A DNA stretch of 30,708 nucleotides from an uncultured Lachnospiraceae bacterium. GTDB taxonomy: Bacteria; Bacillota; Clostridia; Lachnospirales; Lachnospiraceae. Position numbers and translations under genes: made by a program. This document shows, in pieces, positions 1-6,846 of this stretch (its first letter is position 1; each line of letters opens with the position of its first letter). The notes under the pieces were generated by a model. It was given only the letters and a program-made list of their open reading frames with translations, ran no database searches and was not told the origin of the DNA. The stretch spans positions 1 to 30,708 of the forward strand of contig CAJTVK010000042.1 in NCBI GenBank assembly GCA_910579645.1, read 5' to 3'.

Positions 1-327
1 AATAATAAACCACAAAAATAGCCGCCCCACAGTCTGCAAAACTAAGGCGACTATTTTTGTTGACCTAAATTCGGACTAGCCGTCTATCGGCAGTACCTTT
101 ATGTAAATATATCTTAGCAGATTTATGCGGAATTGTCAAACGCTGCGGAGCGTTCCGCTGAAATCATTTTATGCCAGATTCCGCATAAAAGCAAGGGGAT
201 TTTGTCGAATCCCGTTTGTCGAAAGTCGAATTGGGTGGGGTAAATTATTTACCCCAGGGGTAAAAGTCATCAGAATCTAACAGCGGCACATCTCGCTGAA
301 AAATCCGCCATATAGACTTCCCACAAG
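1..327. other. Gene-free accessory segment with several hairpins
   Basis: No credible coding region is seen. It holds an imperfect inverted repeat (11-27 with 47-62, CAAAAATAG...CTATTTTTG core), an 11-bp inverted repeat (TTTATGCGGAA at 122-132, TTCCGCATAAA at 179-189) enclosing a small ACGCT/AGCGT hairpin, and a perfect 9-bp stem TGGGGTAAA/TTTACCCCA at 236-256. The density of hairpins fits the end of a mobile element or transcription terminators, but no transposase lies next to it in this window, so identity is open. Confidence 0.5.
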
Positions 328-622
328 GCCAACTCATCCTTTTTTGGCAGACTGACTGCCGTCAGAAGCCAACTGGACATCTTAAGGAAGCCGGGTGAGT
401 TTCCAGATAAGCCAACTGAAGCCCCTCCCTAATCCAACTCAGGTTCGTAAAAAGCCAACTGAGACGCGTCCTTCAATATAGGGTATGCAGTCCAGCGGCG
501 GCAGTCTCCGGGTGGGATGGGATATGTGGTTTGAAGATTGGGGGCAGGAATGTAATCTGGAACAGACCAAAAGAAGCCTGAAATGTAACCTGATACAGCA
601 CAAAAAAGCCCGGAAATGTAAT
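328..622. repeat. Two sets of short periodic direct repeats (possible IS end)
   Basis: A first set has the motif (G/T)CCAACT at 328, 368, 411, 433 and 454, with spacings of 40, 43, 22 and 21 bases, i.e. roughly multiples of 21. A second set has AATGTAAY at 549, 582 and 615, exactly 33 apart, each followed by CTGG, CTGA or CCGG-like bases. Reading frames across it show only repetitive peptides. Multiple short repeats in element ends are known for IS21-type transposons, so this may be a remnant terminal region; no IstA/IstB gene is present here, so that is inference. Confidence 0.45.
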
Positions 623-937
623 CCGGGCATTGTCTGATGGATGGGGTATCCATGTTTCTGCTGGTTTTTCCATATAGGGGAAACCTTCCATTCCCCCTAA
701 AAATCCGTAAGCCGCACCGCCCAAGGAGCCGCTGGGCTGCCGAGATGAGCCTCATCCCGGTCTGGATGTCCAAAAACTGTCAGGTTATCCCCCGTCTGTG
801 GAGTTTTTTGGCGGTATATAAGGGCTGCCCTTTTCCGGCACGTGCTGCCAGAGGCATCCCCATACAGACTGAGGCCTTTCCCGTCCCCTGTGAGTTGCGC
901 CTATATTTAAAAACAGAAAGCTTTGGAGGTATGAGTC

Positions 938-1495
938 ATGGCAGGAAGGGATACGAAAAACAGCGGCAGCCATAATGCCGGAAGGAAGTATGGCGTTATC
1001 TGCCGGTAGGAGGAAGCCCATGTGGTAAGGCGGATGGGAGTAGCGGGGAAGGACATCTTAGGGCTGGACAGGCTTGGCGTGCTCTTCCCATGCATGGGGG
1101 CGGGGGATACCCTGTGCGTGCCGACTGCGGCATCCTTTGCGTCAGGCGCATGCGATTTGTGGCTGAAGATGCAGAGCCTGTCAGGGCGTGGGGTTGGGTT
1201 CCAGTCCGGCTGTGAGCGTTATCTGGACTTCTCATCCACAAGCCCCCTGCCCGCAGTGGTGGCGGAGACGCTGAAGGCCTTTGCATCGCGCGAGGCGGGG
1301 GTTGTAAGGTGGGGGCAGTGCAGCAGTCTCCCCGATGCCGCCAAGGTGGCGCTGGCCGGACACATTCGGGCGGAGTTTGTTGCGGATATCGCGCTGGTCT
1401 TCCGGAATAATGGCATAAGGAAGAAGGGGGGGCTGAAGCCAGCCCGGTGCGCATGTACCGCCCCCATATCCGGTTTCCTGGCGCTGGCTGATTAA
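938..1495 (+). pseudogene. Probable decayed serine recombinase (resolvase-like)
   Basis: An open frame begins with ATG at 938, eight bases after a good GGAGG site (925-929). It reads 23 codons (ending GVICR), meets TAG at 1007-1009, then continues in the same frame to TAA at 1493-1495. Downstream of the stop the peptide has a weak resolvase-like pattern: a GLDRL segment, GDTL, an RGVGFQS segment and an LDFSS segment, in the order seen in resolvase/invertase N-terminal domains (LDRLL, GDTLVV, RGV-F-S, DTSS). The catalytic Arg-x-Ser pattern expected after the first strand is not intact, and the region is unusually G-rich. Family assignment rests on motif order only. An alternative is that it is a chance open frame in G-rich DNA. 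Confidence 0.4.
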
Positions 1496-1712
1496 TAATT
1501 TCTGGTGGCGGGGGTGTCCCTGAAAGCTGAGGGGGGGAACGGCCTGTGTCCAGTTGGCGTTCCCGCGCCAGTGCGTTGTTTTGTCTGGAGAAGTTTTATT
1601 TGCCGGTATCAGGAAATGTCTATCCCTTAGCTGCAAGGAAGGCGCATAGTTTGCATTTTGCTGTTCCATGCGTCTTCCTCTGTTTGCGGATATTAAGTTG
1701 TTTGGCTGGTTA

Positions 1713-1868
1713 GGAACTGTTAAGAAATAACTTTTCATATTGCTTGTCTTTTTCTCCGATAGTACCACTCAAAAATCAGTTACATAGCCCGCTATGCGTC
1801 TGATTTTTGAGTGGCACTCTCGAAGAAAAATCCTGCGCACTATTGAAAAGTTATTTCTTAACAGTTCC
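1713..1868. mobile_element. 156-bp MITE-like near-palindrome
   Basis: The ends are perfect 25-bp inverted repeats (1713-1737 and 1844-1868, beginning GGAACTGTTAAGAAATAAC). The interior is also nearly self-complementary, with CCACTCAAAAATCAG near 1765-1780 matched by CTGATTTTTGAGTGG near 1800-1815, so the whole unit can fold as one long hairpin. It is flanked by TTA on both sides, which could be a 3-bp target duplication. It has no coding capacity. It sits immediately after the 3' end of the PD-(D/E)XK nuclease gene and may act as its terminator. Confidence 0.75.
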
Positions 1869-2711
1869 TTACGTCAACTGCATTGATTGATTCTCTAACT
1901 CTTTGTCCATATCAAGGGATAATTCCGTAGCTTCTGCTATTTCCTCTAAAGTCATTTTCCCTAATTTTATTAAATGAATCGCTGTTCTTTTTGCTTTATT
2001 TTGTTCCGCTTCCTTTGCCGCTTCATTTCTCATATCTTCCATAATTTTACACATGGCTGAAACTCCTTTCTCATCCTGCTTGAAGTACCGTGCTTTTTTG
2101 GCAAGTGCTTCATAATTCATGTCATCGGGGTCGGTGCATGAGAAATCATGCATGAGCCTTCCGATTGCATCGTTTCCCTTATATTTCCCATTCACGTTTA
2201 GAATATGTGAACCATCGCCAAACAATACCTTGTTTTCCCCGATGGTGATATACCTCTCTACCGGATATAGCGGCTGGTTTCCTTTCATTACATCATTTTC
2301 TGTTATGAAGATGACGTAGCTGTCGGGAATGTCTTCTGTATCATCGCCGGGCTTTAATATGTGCGCGTCCAGTAGGCTGCTGTTATGTCTTGACCTCTTT
2401 GCCCCTGCCCCTGAGTCCTTCCTTTGGATTTCCACATCAAATTCTCTATTGGTGCTGTCAACCGCATGGATATCCAAGATGGCAGAACGCCCTTGAAGGT
2501 TCCTCATCGCCTCCTGTGTCCTGACCGATTTGACTTCTATGTCCTCCCGCCCTAAGACAATCCGGAGTATCAGTCCTACGCCCTCAAAATTATCCGCAAG
2601 GCAGACGGCCATAAAGTCATCGTCCATATACCGGAGTGACTTCAGACGCTCCAAGTCCTGTTGGTGCATCTGTTTTTGATGTGCCTGATTCGTTGTACCC
2701 CAAAATATCAC
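1869..2711 (-). CDS. Rpn/PDDEXK_2 family nuclease (putative transposase-type)
   Basis: A 280-aa protein of the PD-(D/E)XK nuclease family often labelled transposase (PDDEXK_2) or recombination-promoting nuclease (Rpn). The N-terminal motif YMDDDFMAVCL (about 28-38) is typical. The nuclease core is visible at ILDIHA followed by FDVEIQRK (about 78-98), giving the D...E-x-Q-x-K arrangement. The C-terminus (about 235-280) is charged and helical, with an EIAEATELSL segment like the small helix-turn-helix often found there. The start is GTG at 2711, with AAGGAA about 10 bases upstream; an ATG at residue 15 is a possible alternative. The gene is complete. Members of this family are DNA endonucleases that stimulate RecA-independent recombination in E. 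coli; activity here is inferred. It is bounded by the MITE-like element and hairpins, consistent with accessory DNA. Confidence 0.85.
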   Translation of the reverse strand: MIFWGTTNQAHQKQMHQQDLERLKSLRYMDDDFMAVCLADNFEGVGLILRIVLGREDIEVKSVRTQEAMRNLQGRSAILDIHAVDSTNREFDVEIQRKDSGAGAKRSRHNSSLLDAHILKPGDDTEDIPDSYVIFITENDVMKGNQPLYPVERYITIGENKVLFGDGSHILNVNGKYKGNDAIGRLMHDFSCTDPDDMNYEALAKKARYFKQDEKGVSAMCKIMEDMRNEAAKEAEQNKAKRTAIHLIKLGKMTLEEIAEATELSLDMDKELENQSMQLT

Positions 2712-2771
2712 ATTCCTTCATTTCCTTATTATATATCTGATATGCCCTTTTGAAAAGCTTCATTGTAAAAT

Positions 2772-2817
2772 GAATTGCGACAAGAGTTATTAAACTCTTT
2801 CGCAGTTCATTTTTTTA
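2772..2817 (+). terminator. Terminator-like hairpin
   Basis: GAATTGCGACAAGAGTT pairs with AACTCTTTCGCAGTTC (one bulged C, one G-T pair), followed by ATTTTTTTA on the plus strand. It lies upstream of the minus-strand nuclease gene, so it would stop rightward transcription. The stem sequence recurs at 2831 and 3197. Confidence 0.55.
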
Positions 2818-2830
2818 TACAGAAATATGA

Positions 2831-2875
2831 GAACTGCGTCAAGAGTTTAGAACCGGGCGCAGTTCTTTTATTTTG
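2831..2875 (+). terminator. Second terminator-like hairpin
   Basis: GAACTGCG (2831-2838) pairs with CGCAGTTC (2858-2865) and is followed by TTTTATTTT. The loop is long (19 bases). It lies directly before the Shine-Dalgarno sequence AGGAGG (2885-2890) of the small helix-turn-helix ORF, so it could be an attenuator for it. Confidence 0.4.
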
Positions 2876-2890
2876 CCATGAAATAGGAGG

Positions 2891-3097
2891 TTGATAGGCA
2901 TTGAGAGAGAAAAAGGAAGCAGAAATTTGAACTATGAGGACAGAAAACGTATTGAAGCAATGGCAATGCGGGGAACAAGGGTGGTTGAAATTGCTGAAAG
3001 TATCGGAGCACACCGGGCAACCATCTACAAAGAATTGAAGCGCAGCGGTACACCGTACCGGGCAGACGAAGCACAGAAGACAATATATGGGAGATAA
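2891..3097 (+). pseudogene. Small HTH protein (HTH_38/IS30 N-terminal type), possibly frameshifted at its start
   Basis: The frame encodes about 68 aa containing NLNYEDRKRIEAM, then EIAESIGAHRATIYKELKR, a clear helix-turn-helix of the HTH_38 type found in IS30-like transposase N-termini and small phage/plasmid regulators. There is no normal start in this frame. The strong AGGAGG at 2885-2890 is ideally placed (10 bases) for TTG at 2901, but that start is one base out of phase: adding one A to the five-A run near 2910 would join them into an MREKKGSR-like N-terminus. Either the gene has lost a base, there is a sequencing error in a homopolymer, or the TTG at 2891 is used despite touching the SD. 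The natural C-terminus appears to be the TAA at 3095-3097. Confidence 0.5.
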
Positions 3098-3325
3098 AAG
3101 GACTGGAAGCCGGATGGGGCAGCAGTCGCAGGACTGCGGAGTGGGTCCAATTCCCGCCCGGTTCATTATCTGGAAAGCCAACCCCGGAGAAAATACGCAC
3201 TGCGTCAAGAGTGGCAGCGGACACGCCAGCTAGAAAGCGTGATGATGGATAGCAAGTTTTCCGGGCAACGGCTTTTTAGTGTGAAAAGCGGGGAGGCAGT
3301 GCAGAAAGGACCTTATAAAAAGTGA
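3098..3325 (+). other. Open frame after the HTH stop, unrecognised
   Basis: The frame of the HTH ORF stays open after its TAA through to TGA at 3323-3325, with an internal ATG-ATG at 3242 giving a 27-aa peptide (MMDSKFSGQR...). No family is recognised. It may be the remains of a longer gene or chance. The stretch also contains a 15-base sequence (3197-3211, ACTGCGTCAAGAG core) shared with the two hairpins at 2772 and 2831. Confidence 0.2.
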
Positions 3326-3453
3326 TAAAGAAATTCTTCAAGAGGGCAGCAGAAAAGCGAAAGAAAAAGCTGACTGCCAAAGAAAAAGGGCAGCCAGCGG
3401 AAAAAGAAATGCTTGCATGCAAAAGCGGAAGACCGTACTTCAAAAAGACATAA
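3322..3453 (+). CDS. Small basic ORF, unrecognised
   Basis: A 43-aa lysine/arginine-rich frame starting at GTG 3322, overlapping the preceding open frame by GTGA, with AAAGGA about 12 bases upstream. It reads KKFFKRAAEKRKKK then AKEKGQPAEKE. No domain is recognised. The overlap and the charged composition look gene-like, but the length and decayed surroundings keep confidence low. Confidence 0.2.
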   Translation: MIKKFFKRAAEKRKKKLTAKEKGQPAEKEMLACKSGRPYFKKT

Positions 3454-3667
3454 CTGCTTCTTTTTCGTGTTTTCGACAGCTTGGTGCATGGTCTAGTAAA
3501 CTGCGCCTTTTTCTCAAAATTTATTTCAGCAGTTCTATTTTGGACAATATTTACTTTTCAATGTTCAGCCAGCCACTGAGTTTTGGTCGGCAGGCTCAAG
3601 CTTGTTTACAGTAAATATAAGCAAAGGGAGAGGGAGGATGAAGCAACGGGGCAGAGAACTGGAAAGA
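3454..3667. other. Intergenic, nothing recognised
   Basis: This AT-richer stretch between the accessory zone and the lipid operon has no credible coding frame. It contains a short TTTAC/GTAAA palindrome near 3605 and little else. Confidence 0.4.
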
Positions 3668-3706
3668 AAGGGGCGATGTGATTCAATACGATTCACATCG
3701 CCCCTT
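3668..3706 (-). terminator. Intrinsic terminator of the PAS-CPBP/pssA/psd operon
   Basis: AAGGGGCGATGTGA pairs perfectly with TCACATCGCCCCTT around a short AT-rich loop. On the minus strand the stem includes the psd stop codon and is followed by TTTCTTTCC. The strength and position fit the end of the operon. Confidence 0.75.
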
Positions 3707-4550
3707 GAAATTTTTCTTCCCTCCGGTGCGGTCGGCAAGGACTGCCTGTGCCGATACGTTCCCCCATGTGCACGGGTGTCTCCCTCCCGGCTCTGCTGTC
3801 CGCCCAAATTCTGTCATTTACGGTGAGAGTCCCCCTTTGAAAGCACAAGATAACCGTGGAACCGCCAAATTCAAAATACCCTTTTTCCTGCCCCTTTCTG
3901 ACCTCTGCCGGCCCGTGAAGGTTTACAATTCTGCCGACCAGCATTGCCCCTACCTCCATCATCAGAACCACGCCGAAATTTTCGGTTTTAAGAAGGGAAT
4001 ACTGCCTGGCATTTTCCGCATAAACCGGTACCGTTCCTGTAGCCACAGGACGAACGGTGTGCAGAACACCCGGTATCCGCACATCCTTTGTCCTCCACCC
4101 ATCTGCAATGTAGCAGAAATGGTGGTAATTGTCCACGGTCAGACGAAAAACCAAAAGGATACCTCCCCGGTAACGCTCTGCCAGCCGCTTGTTTTTTAAC
4201 AGGCCCTCCAGCGTATAGGCCACGTGCTTTATCTTAAAATGACTGTTTTCCGCAATCGGAAAACAGGACAGTCTCCCGTCGCAGGGACTGATCAGTGCTT
4301 CCCAATCCTGCGCAATCCGGCGTTTTTCCGGAAGGATTTTCCTGCAGAAAAAATCATTAAAGGAATTATATTGCCGCTTTTCGTAATCGTCCATACAGAT
4401 TTTGTATTTGTGCACAAAAGGTTCAACCATACATGCAGATAGTCTGGTATTTAACAGAAATCCACCGATTTTGGAAAAAACAGGACTGGTAAGCGGCTTT
4501 AACAGCAGTCTGCCGGGAAGCGTCCGGTAAAGTAGATTCAGCATCCCCAC
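3693..4550 (-). CDS. psd: Phosphatidylserine decarboxylase proenzyme
   Basis: 285 aa. Decarboxylates phosphatidylserine to phosphatidylethanolamine at the membrane, using a pyruvoyl group made by self-cleavage. The cleavage motif FGGSTV is at residues 228-233, so cleavage is expected between Gly230 and Ser231, leaving a short alpha chain of about 55 residues. Other family marks are SPCDGR (88-93, the Asp of the self-processing triad) and VDNYHHF (139-145, the His). The start ATG at 4550 overlaps the end of pssA by 13 bases, so translation is probably coupled. With pssA it forms the complete two-step route from CDP-diacylglycerol to PE. The C-terminus after about 255 is Arg/His-rich. Confidence 0.95.
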   Translation of the reverse strand: MGMLNLLYRTLPGRLLLKPLTSPVFSKIGGFLLNTRLSACMVEPFVHKYKICMDDYEKRQYNSFNDFFCRKILPEKRRIAQDWEALISPCDGRLSCFPIAENSHFKIKHVAYTLEGLLKNKRLAERYRGGILLVFRLTVDNYHHFCYIADGWRTKDVRIPGVLHTVRPVATGTVPVYAENARQYSLLKTENFGVVLMMEVGAMLVGRIVNLHGPAEVRKGQEKGYFEFGGSTVILCFQRGTLTVNDRIWADSRAGRETPVHMGERIGTGSPCRPHRREEKFQGAM

Positions 4551-5200
4551 GCCTCCCCTGCAAGCAAAAGAAACAGCGCCGCCGCAACAATCCCCGCGAA
4601 AAACGCCAGCCCTTTTCCTTTTAATTTGGGAAACGGAAGATCAATGATAAACAGCAGTCCCATAGCCGCCAGTATAAGATGCAGAAGCAGGACAAAAATC
4701 CCTGCCGGAATCCATCTCCCAACCAGGCACATAACAGGCAGCACCACGGCCGCGGAAGTAATCGGAAGCCCTCTGTAACAAGGTTTTTCTTCCGTTTCCC
4801 CTAAACGCCCCTGTGCCGTCACATTAAACTGCGCCAGCCGTATTACCCCGCAGATACAGTACCACGCAATCACAGGCAGTCCTACCGTGCCGTTTACCCC
4901 CAGCGTAAAACATATAACCGAAGGAAAGACACCAAAACACACAATATCGCAAAGGGAATCAATCTGGATGCCAAACGCCTTCTCATCTTCCGTCCTGTCC
5001 GTCTTTTTCCTTGCAATCCGCCCGTCAAAGGCATCGCACAGGCCGGAAACTGCCAAACAGAATACCGCCTTTGTATTCCTCCCGTGCAATCCCTCCATAA
5101 TCCCCATAATGGAAATAAATAAACCAAAGTATGTCAGCCATACCGTATAATCATAAAACCCAAGCAGATTTATCTTTTTGCCCCTGTTTTTCCGTTCCAT
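4538..5200 (-). CDS. pssA: CDP-diacylglycerol-serine O-phosphatidyltransferase
   Basis: 220 aa integral membrane protein making phosphatidylserine from CDP-diacylglycerol and serine. The CDP-alcohol phosphotransferase motif is present: CDAFDG (55-60), AR (63-64), then GIQIDSLCD (77-85), i.e. D-G-x2-A-R ... G-x3-D-x3-D. The gap between AR and G is 12 residues rather than the classical 8, an insertion (KKTDRTEDE) that I believe is usual in clostridial PssA. Several hydrophobic helices follow up to the C-terminus. Start ATG at 5200 has AAAGGAAA about 7 bases upstream. It lies 31 bases after the PAS-CPBP gene and overlaps psd, so all three are one operon. Confidence 0.95.
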   Translation of the reverse strand: MERKNRGKKINLLGFYDYTVWLTYFGLFISIMGIMEGLHGRNTKAVFCLAVSGLCDAFDGRIARKKTDRTEDEKAFGIQIDSLCDIVCFGVFPSVICFTLGVNGTVGLPVIAWYCICGVIRLAQFNVTAQGRLGETEEKPCYRGLPITSAAVVLPVMCLVGRWIPAGIFVLLLHLILAAMGLLFIIDLPFPKLKGKGLAFFAGIVAAALFLLLAGEAWGC

Positions 5201-5231
5201 AAGTTTCGTTTCCTTTCATCAAACCATTGGG

Positions 5232-6287
5232 TCAAATCAGATAACGCAAAAATGTCGCTATCTCTCCCAGCACATAATGGATAATACACAGACCCCAGAT
5301 ATTTCCCTGCTTGTGGTAGAAAATTCCCAAAATTCCCAATAGAAGGGATGCCGCCAGCATATACGGAAACCCATAGGCAATATGAAGGACGCCAAACACA
5401 AGGGCCGAAACTACAATTGACAAAAGTCCTGCGTATTTTCCCGTAAAAATACGATTCAGGTTTTCCTGCATAACGCCCCTTGCCAAAAACTCCTGCAAAA
5501 CAACGGTAAACGGATAAATTACATCCGCAAAAGTCCCTACGCTCCAATCCCAGAACGGAGCACCCTCCGGGAAAAATCCGGGCGCAATGCGTAAGATAAT
5601 AACTTTTCCGACAACCAGCAGGACGCCTGCTGCCAGGGTAATTGCAATATCCGGGACAAAGGTTTCCTTTGCATTTGTAATTTTCAATCCGATATCCCGG
5701 ATGGAAAAGCTGGTCGTTTTCAGAATAATAAAGAACATGATGATGGAAATGCCCTCGATAACCAAACTCATAACCTGTCCGGGCAGTTCCATATTCAGAT
5801 GGCACAACAGGCTCCAAAGGAACAGATATACGCATACACAAATCATCAGTACGGAAAATACGGCGGAAGCCTCCCTTCGCTGCCTGTTGAGCTTTGCAAC
5901 CTCCGTAACATCAGAAAAAACTACCACAATCCCTATTTTTTTCCCCTCATCCTCTCCGTACAGGAAAGAGGAAGTAAGGCGGAATGATTTTAATTCCTGA
6001 TTTTCCGCCTGATACACAGCTTCGCCGGTATGGGTATGCTCTTTGTCATAGACGGCATCCAAAACAAACTGATGAACTCCGTCATTGTTTCCATTATCCC
6101 GGTCTTCCAGGAATACCTTGCTGTAATTCTTCCCGGACACATTTTCATGCACGCCGAGCATATTGTATCCCCTGTCATTGAGAAAGATAATTTTCCCGTG
6201 CATGTCTACCACTAGGACACCGTCATTCATATCCCGTAAAATCCGCGGAATAATCTCATTTTTTTCTACTGTCATATCGTACCCCAT
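5232..6287 (-). CDS. PAS domain fused to a degenerate CPBP (Abi/CAAX-protease-like) membrane domain
   Basis: 351 aa. Residues 10-130 form a PAS sensor (ILRDMNDGVLVVD...GKIIFLND, ending VVVFSDVTE), followed by a short linker and about eight hydrophobic segments (143-350). The membrane part resembles CPBP intramembrane proteases: motif 1 QEFLARG (265-271), motif 2 FGVLH (298-302), motif 3 HYVLG (337-341). In active members motif 1 is EExxxR and motif 3 HxxxN; here the first Glu is Gln265 and the Asn is Gly341, so proteolytic activity is doubtful. First gene of the pssA-psd operon, which suggests a sensory role in envelope lipid control (inference). Start could be ATG 6287 or ATG 6275, the latter with GGGG six bases upstream. 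Confidence 0.8.
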   Translation of the reverse strand: MGYDMTVEKNEIIPRILRDMNDGVLVVDMHGKIIFLNDRGYNMLGVHENVSGKNYSKVFLEDRDNGNNDGVHQFVLDAVYDKEHTHTGEAVYQAENQELKSFRLTSSFLYGEDEGKKIGIVVVFSDVTEVAKLNRQRREASAVFSVLMICVCVYLFLWSLLCHLNMELPGQVMSLVIEGISIIMFFIILKTTSFSIRDIGLKITNAKETFVPDIAITLAAGVLLVVGKVIILRIAPGFFPEGAPFWDWSVGTFADVIYPFTVVLQEFLARGVMQENLNRIFTGKYAGLLSIVVSALVFGVLHIAYGFPYMLAASLLLGILGIFYHKQGNIWGLCIIHYVLGEIATFLRYLI

Positions 6288-6336
6288 CTAATCATCAATA
6301 TATCTGCAAATCCAGAGCAAAATCAGCCCTTTTTAG

Positions 6337-6342
6337 ATAATA
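6337..6342 (-). promoter_or_regulatory. Possible extended -10 for the lipid operon
   Basis: On the minus strand TGATATTAT gives a TATTAT -10 hexamer with an upstream TG (extended -10). No good -35 is visible 17 bases upstream. It lies about 50 bases before the PAS-CPBP start. Confidence 0.35.
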
Positions 6343-6457
6343 TCACACTATGCTTCCTTTGTGGGCATATTGGTATGATTCGCATATTTTACGGTATTAT
6401 TTACTTCAAACAGACCATTGGATGGTCGAGATGGGTCGAGACGGTCGATTGCAATCC

Positions 6458-6620
6458 TAGTACATTATTGCATTAATCCTTGGGTAATCAGTGCTTGATG
6501 TTTGCATCAGGGCAAGGCGGAAGAGGGAGGCGATGCGGTGGCATCGTTGACCGATGACAACGCGGCACTGGCACAAACAGCATGTGCTGATTACCCAAGG
6601 ATTAATGCAATGATGTACTA
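6458..6620. repeat. Palindromic dispersed repeat, copy 1 (complete)
   Basis: A 163-bp element whose ends are inverted repeats of about 35 bp (TAGTACATTATTGCATTAAT at left, its complement with one change at right, both continuing into CCTTGGGTAATCAG). A 72-bp core (6513-6584) with its own hairpins recurs at 19757-19828 with three differences. The left 60 bases recur inverted at 26346-26405 with three differences. It has no coding capacity and lies between divergent operons. Confidence 0.8.
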
Positions 6621-6690
6621 GTACTGCATTGCGGAACCGGGCTTTTGTTCTGCTGCTTTGGCTTTTTGTTTACACTTCCGAATTATGCGC

Positions 6691-6719
6691 TTGTGAAGCA
6701 CTATAATAGATGCTATACT
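6691..6719 (+). promoter_or_regulatory. Sigma-A type promoter of the MFS operon
   Basis: TTGTGA (6691-6696), 17-base spacer, TATACT (6714-6719). This would give a leader of about 120 bases before the MFS transporter start. An overlapping TATAAT at 6702 lacks a matching -35. Confidence 0.6.
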
Positions 6720-6846
6720 GAATACAGAAACAGGCACGGCATTTGAAGGGGGATTCTTGCAGGGAAAGCGACGGCATGGGATGTGGGAGGGCATGGAACT
6801 GCCGTGGGAAAATCGGACAGTATATTGAAGAAAGCATAGGTGGCAT

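Noticed and set aside
637..975. Open frame upstream of the resolvase-like relic
   Set aside because: No ribosome site, no domain, and it crosses the repeat zone and the likely start of the relic.
3097..3180. tRNA-like T-arm (GTGGG TCCAATT CCCGC) near 3140
   Set aside because: The loop lacks the TTC pattern, and no anticodon arm or acceptor stem can be drawn around it.
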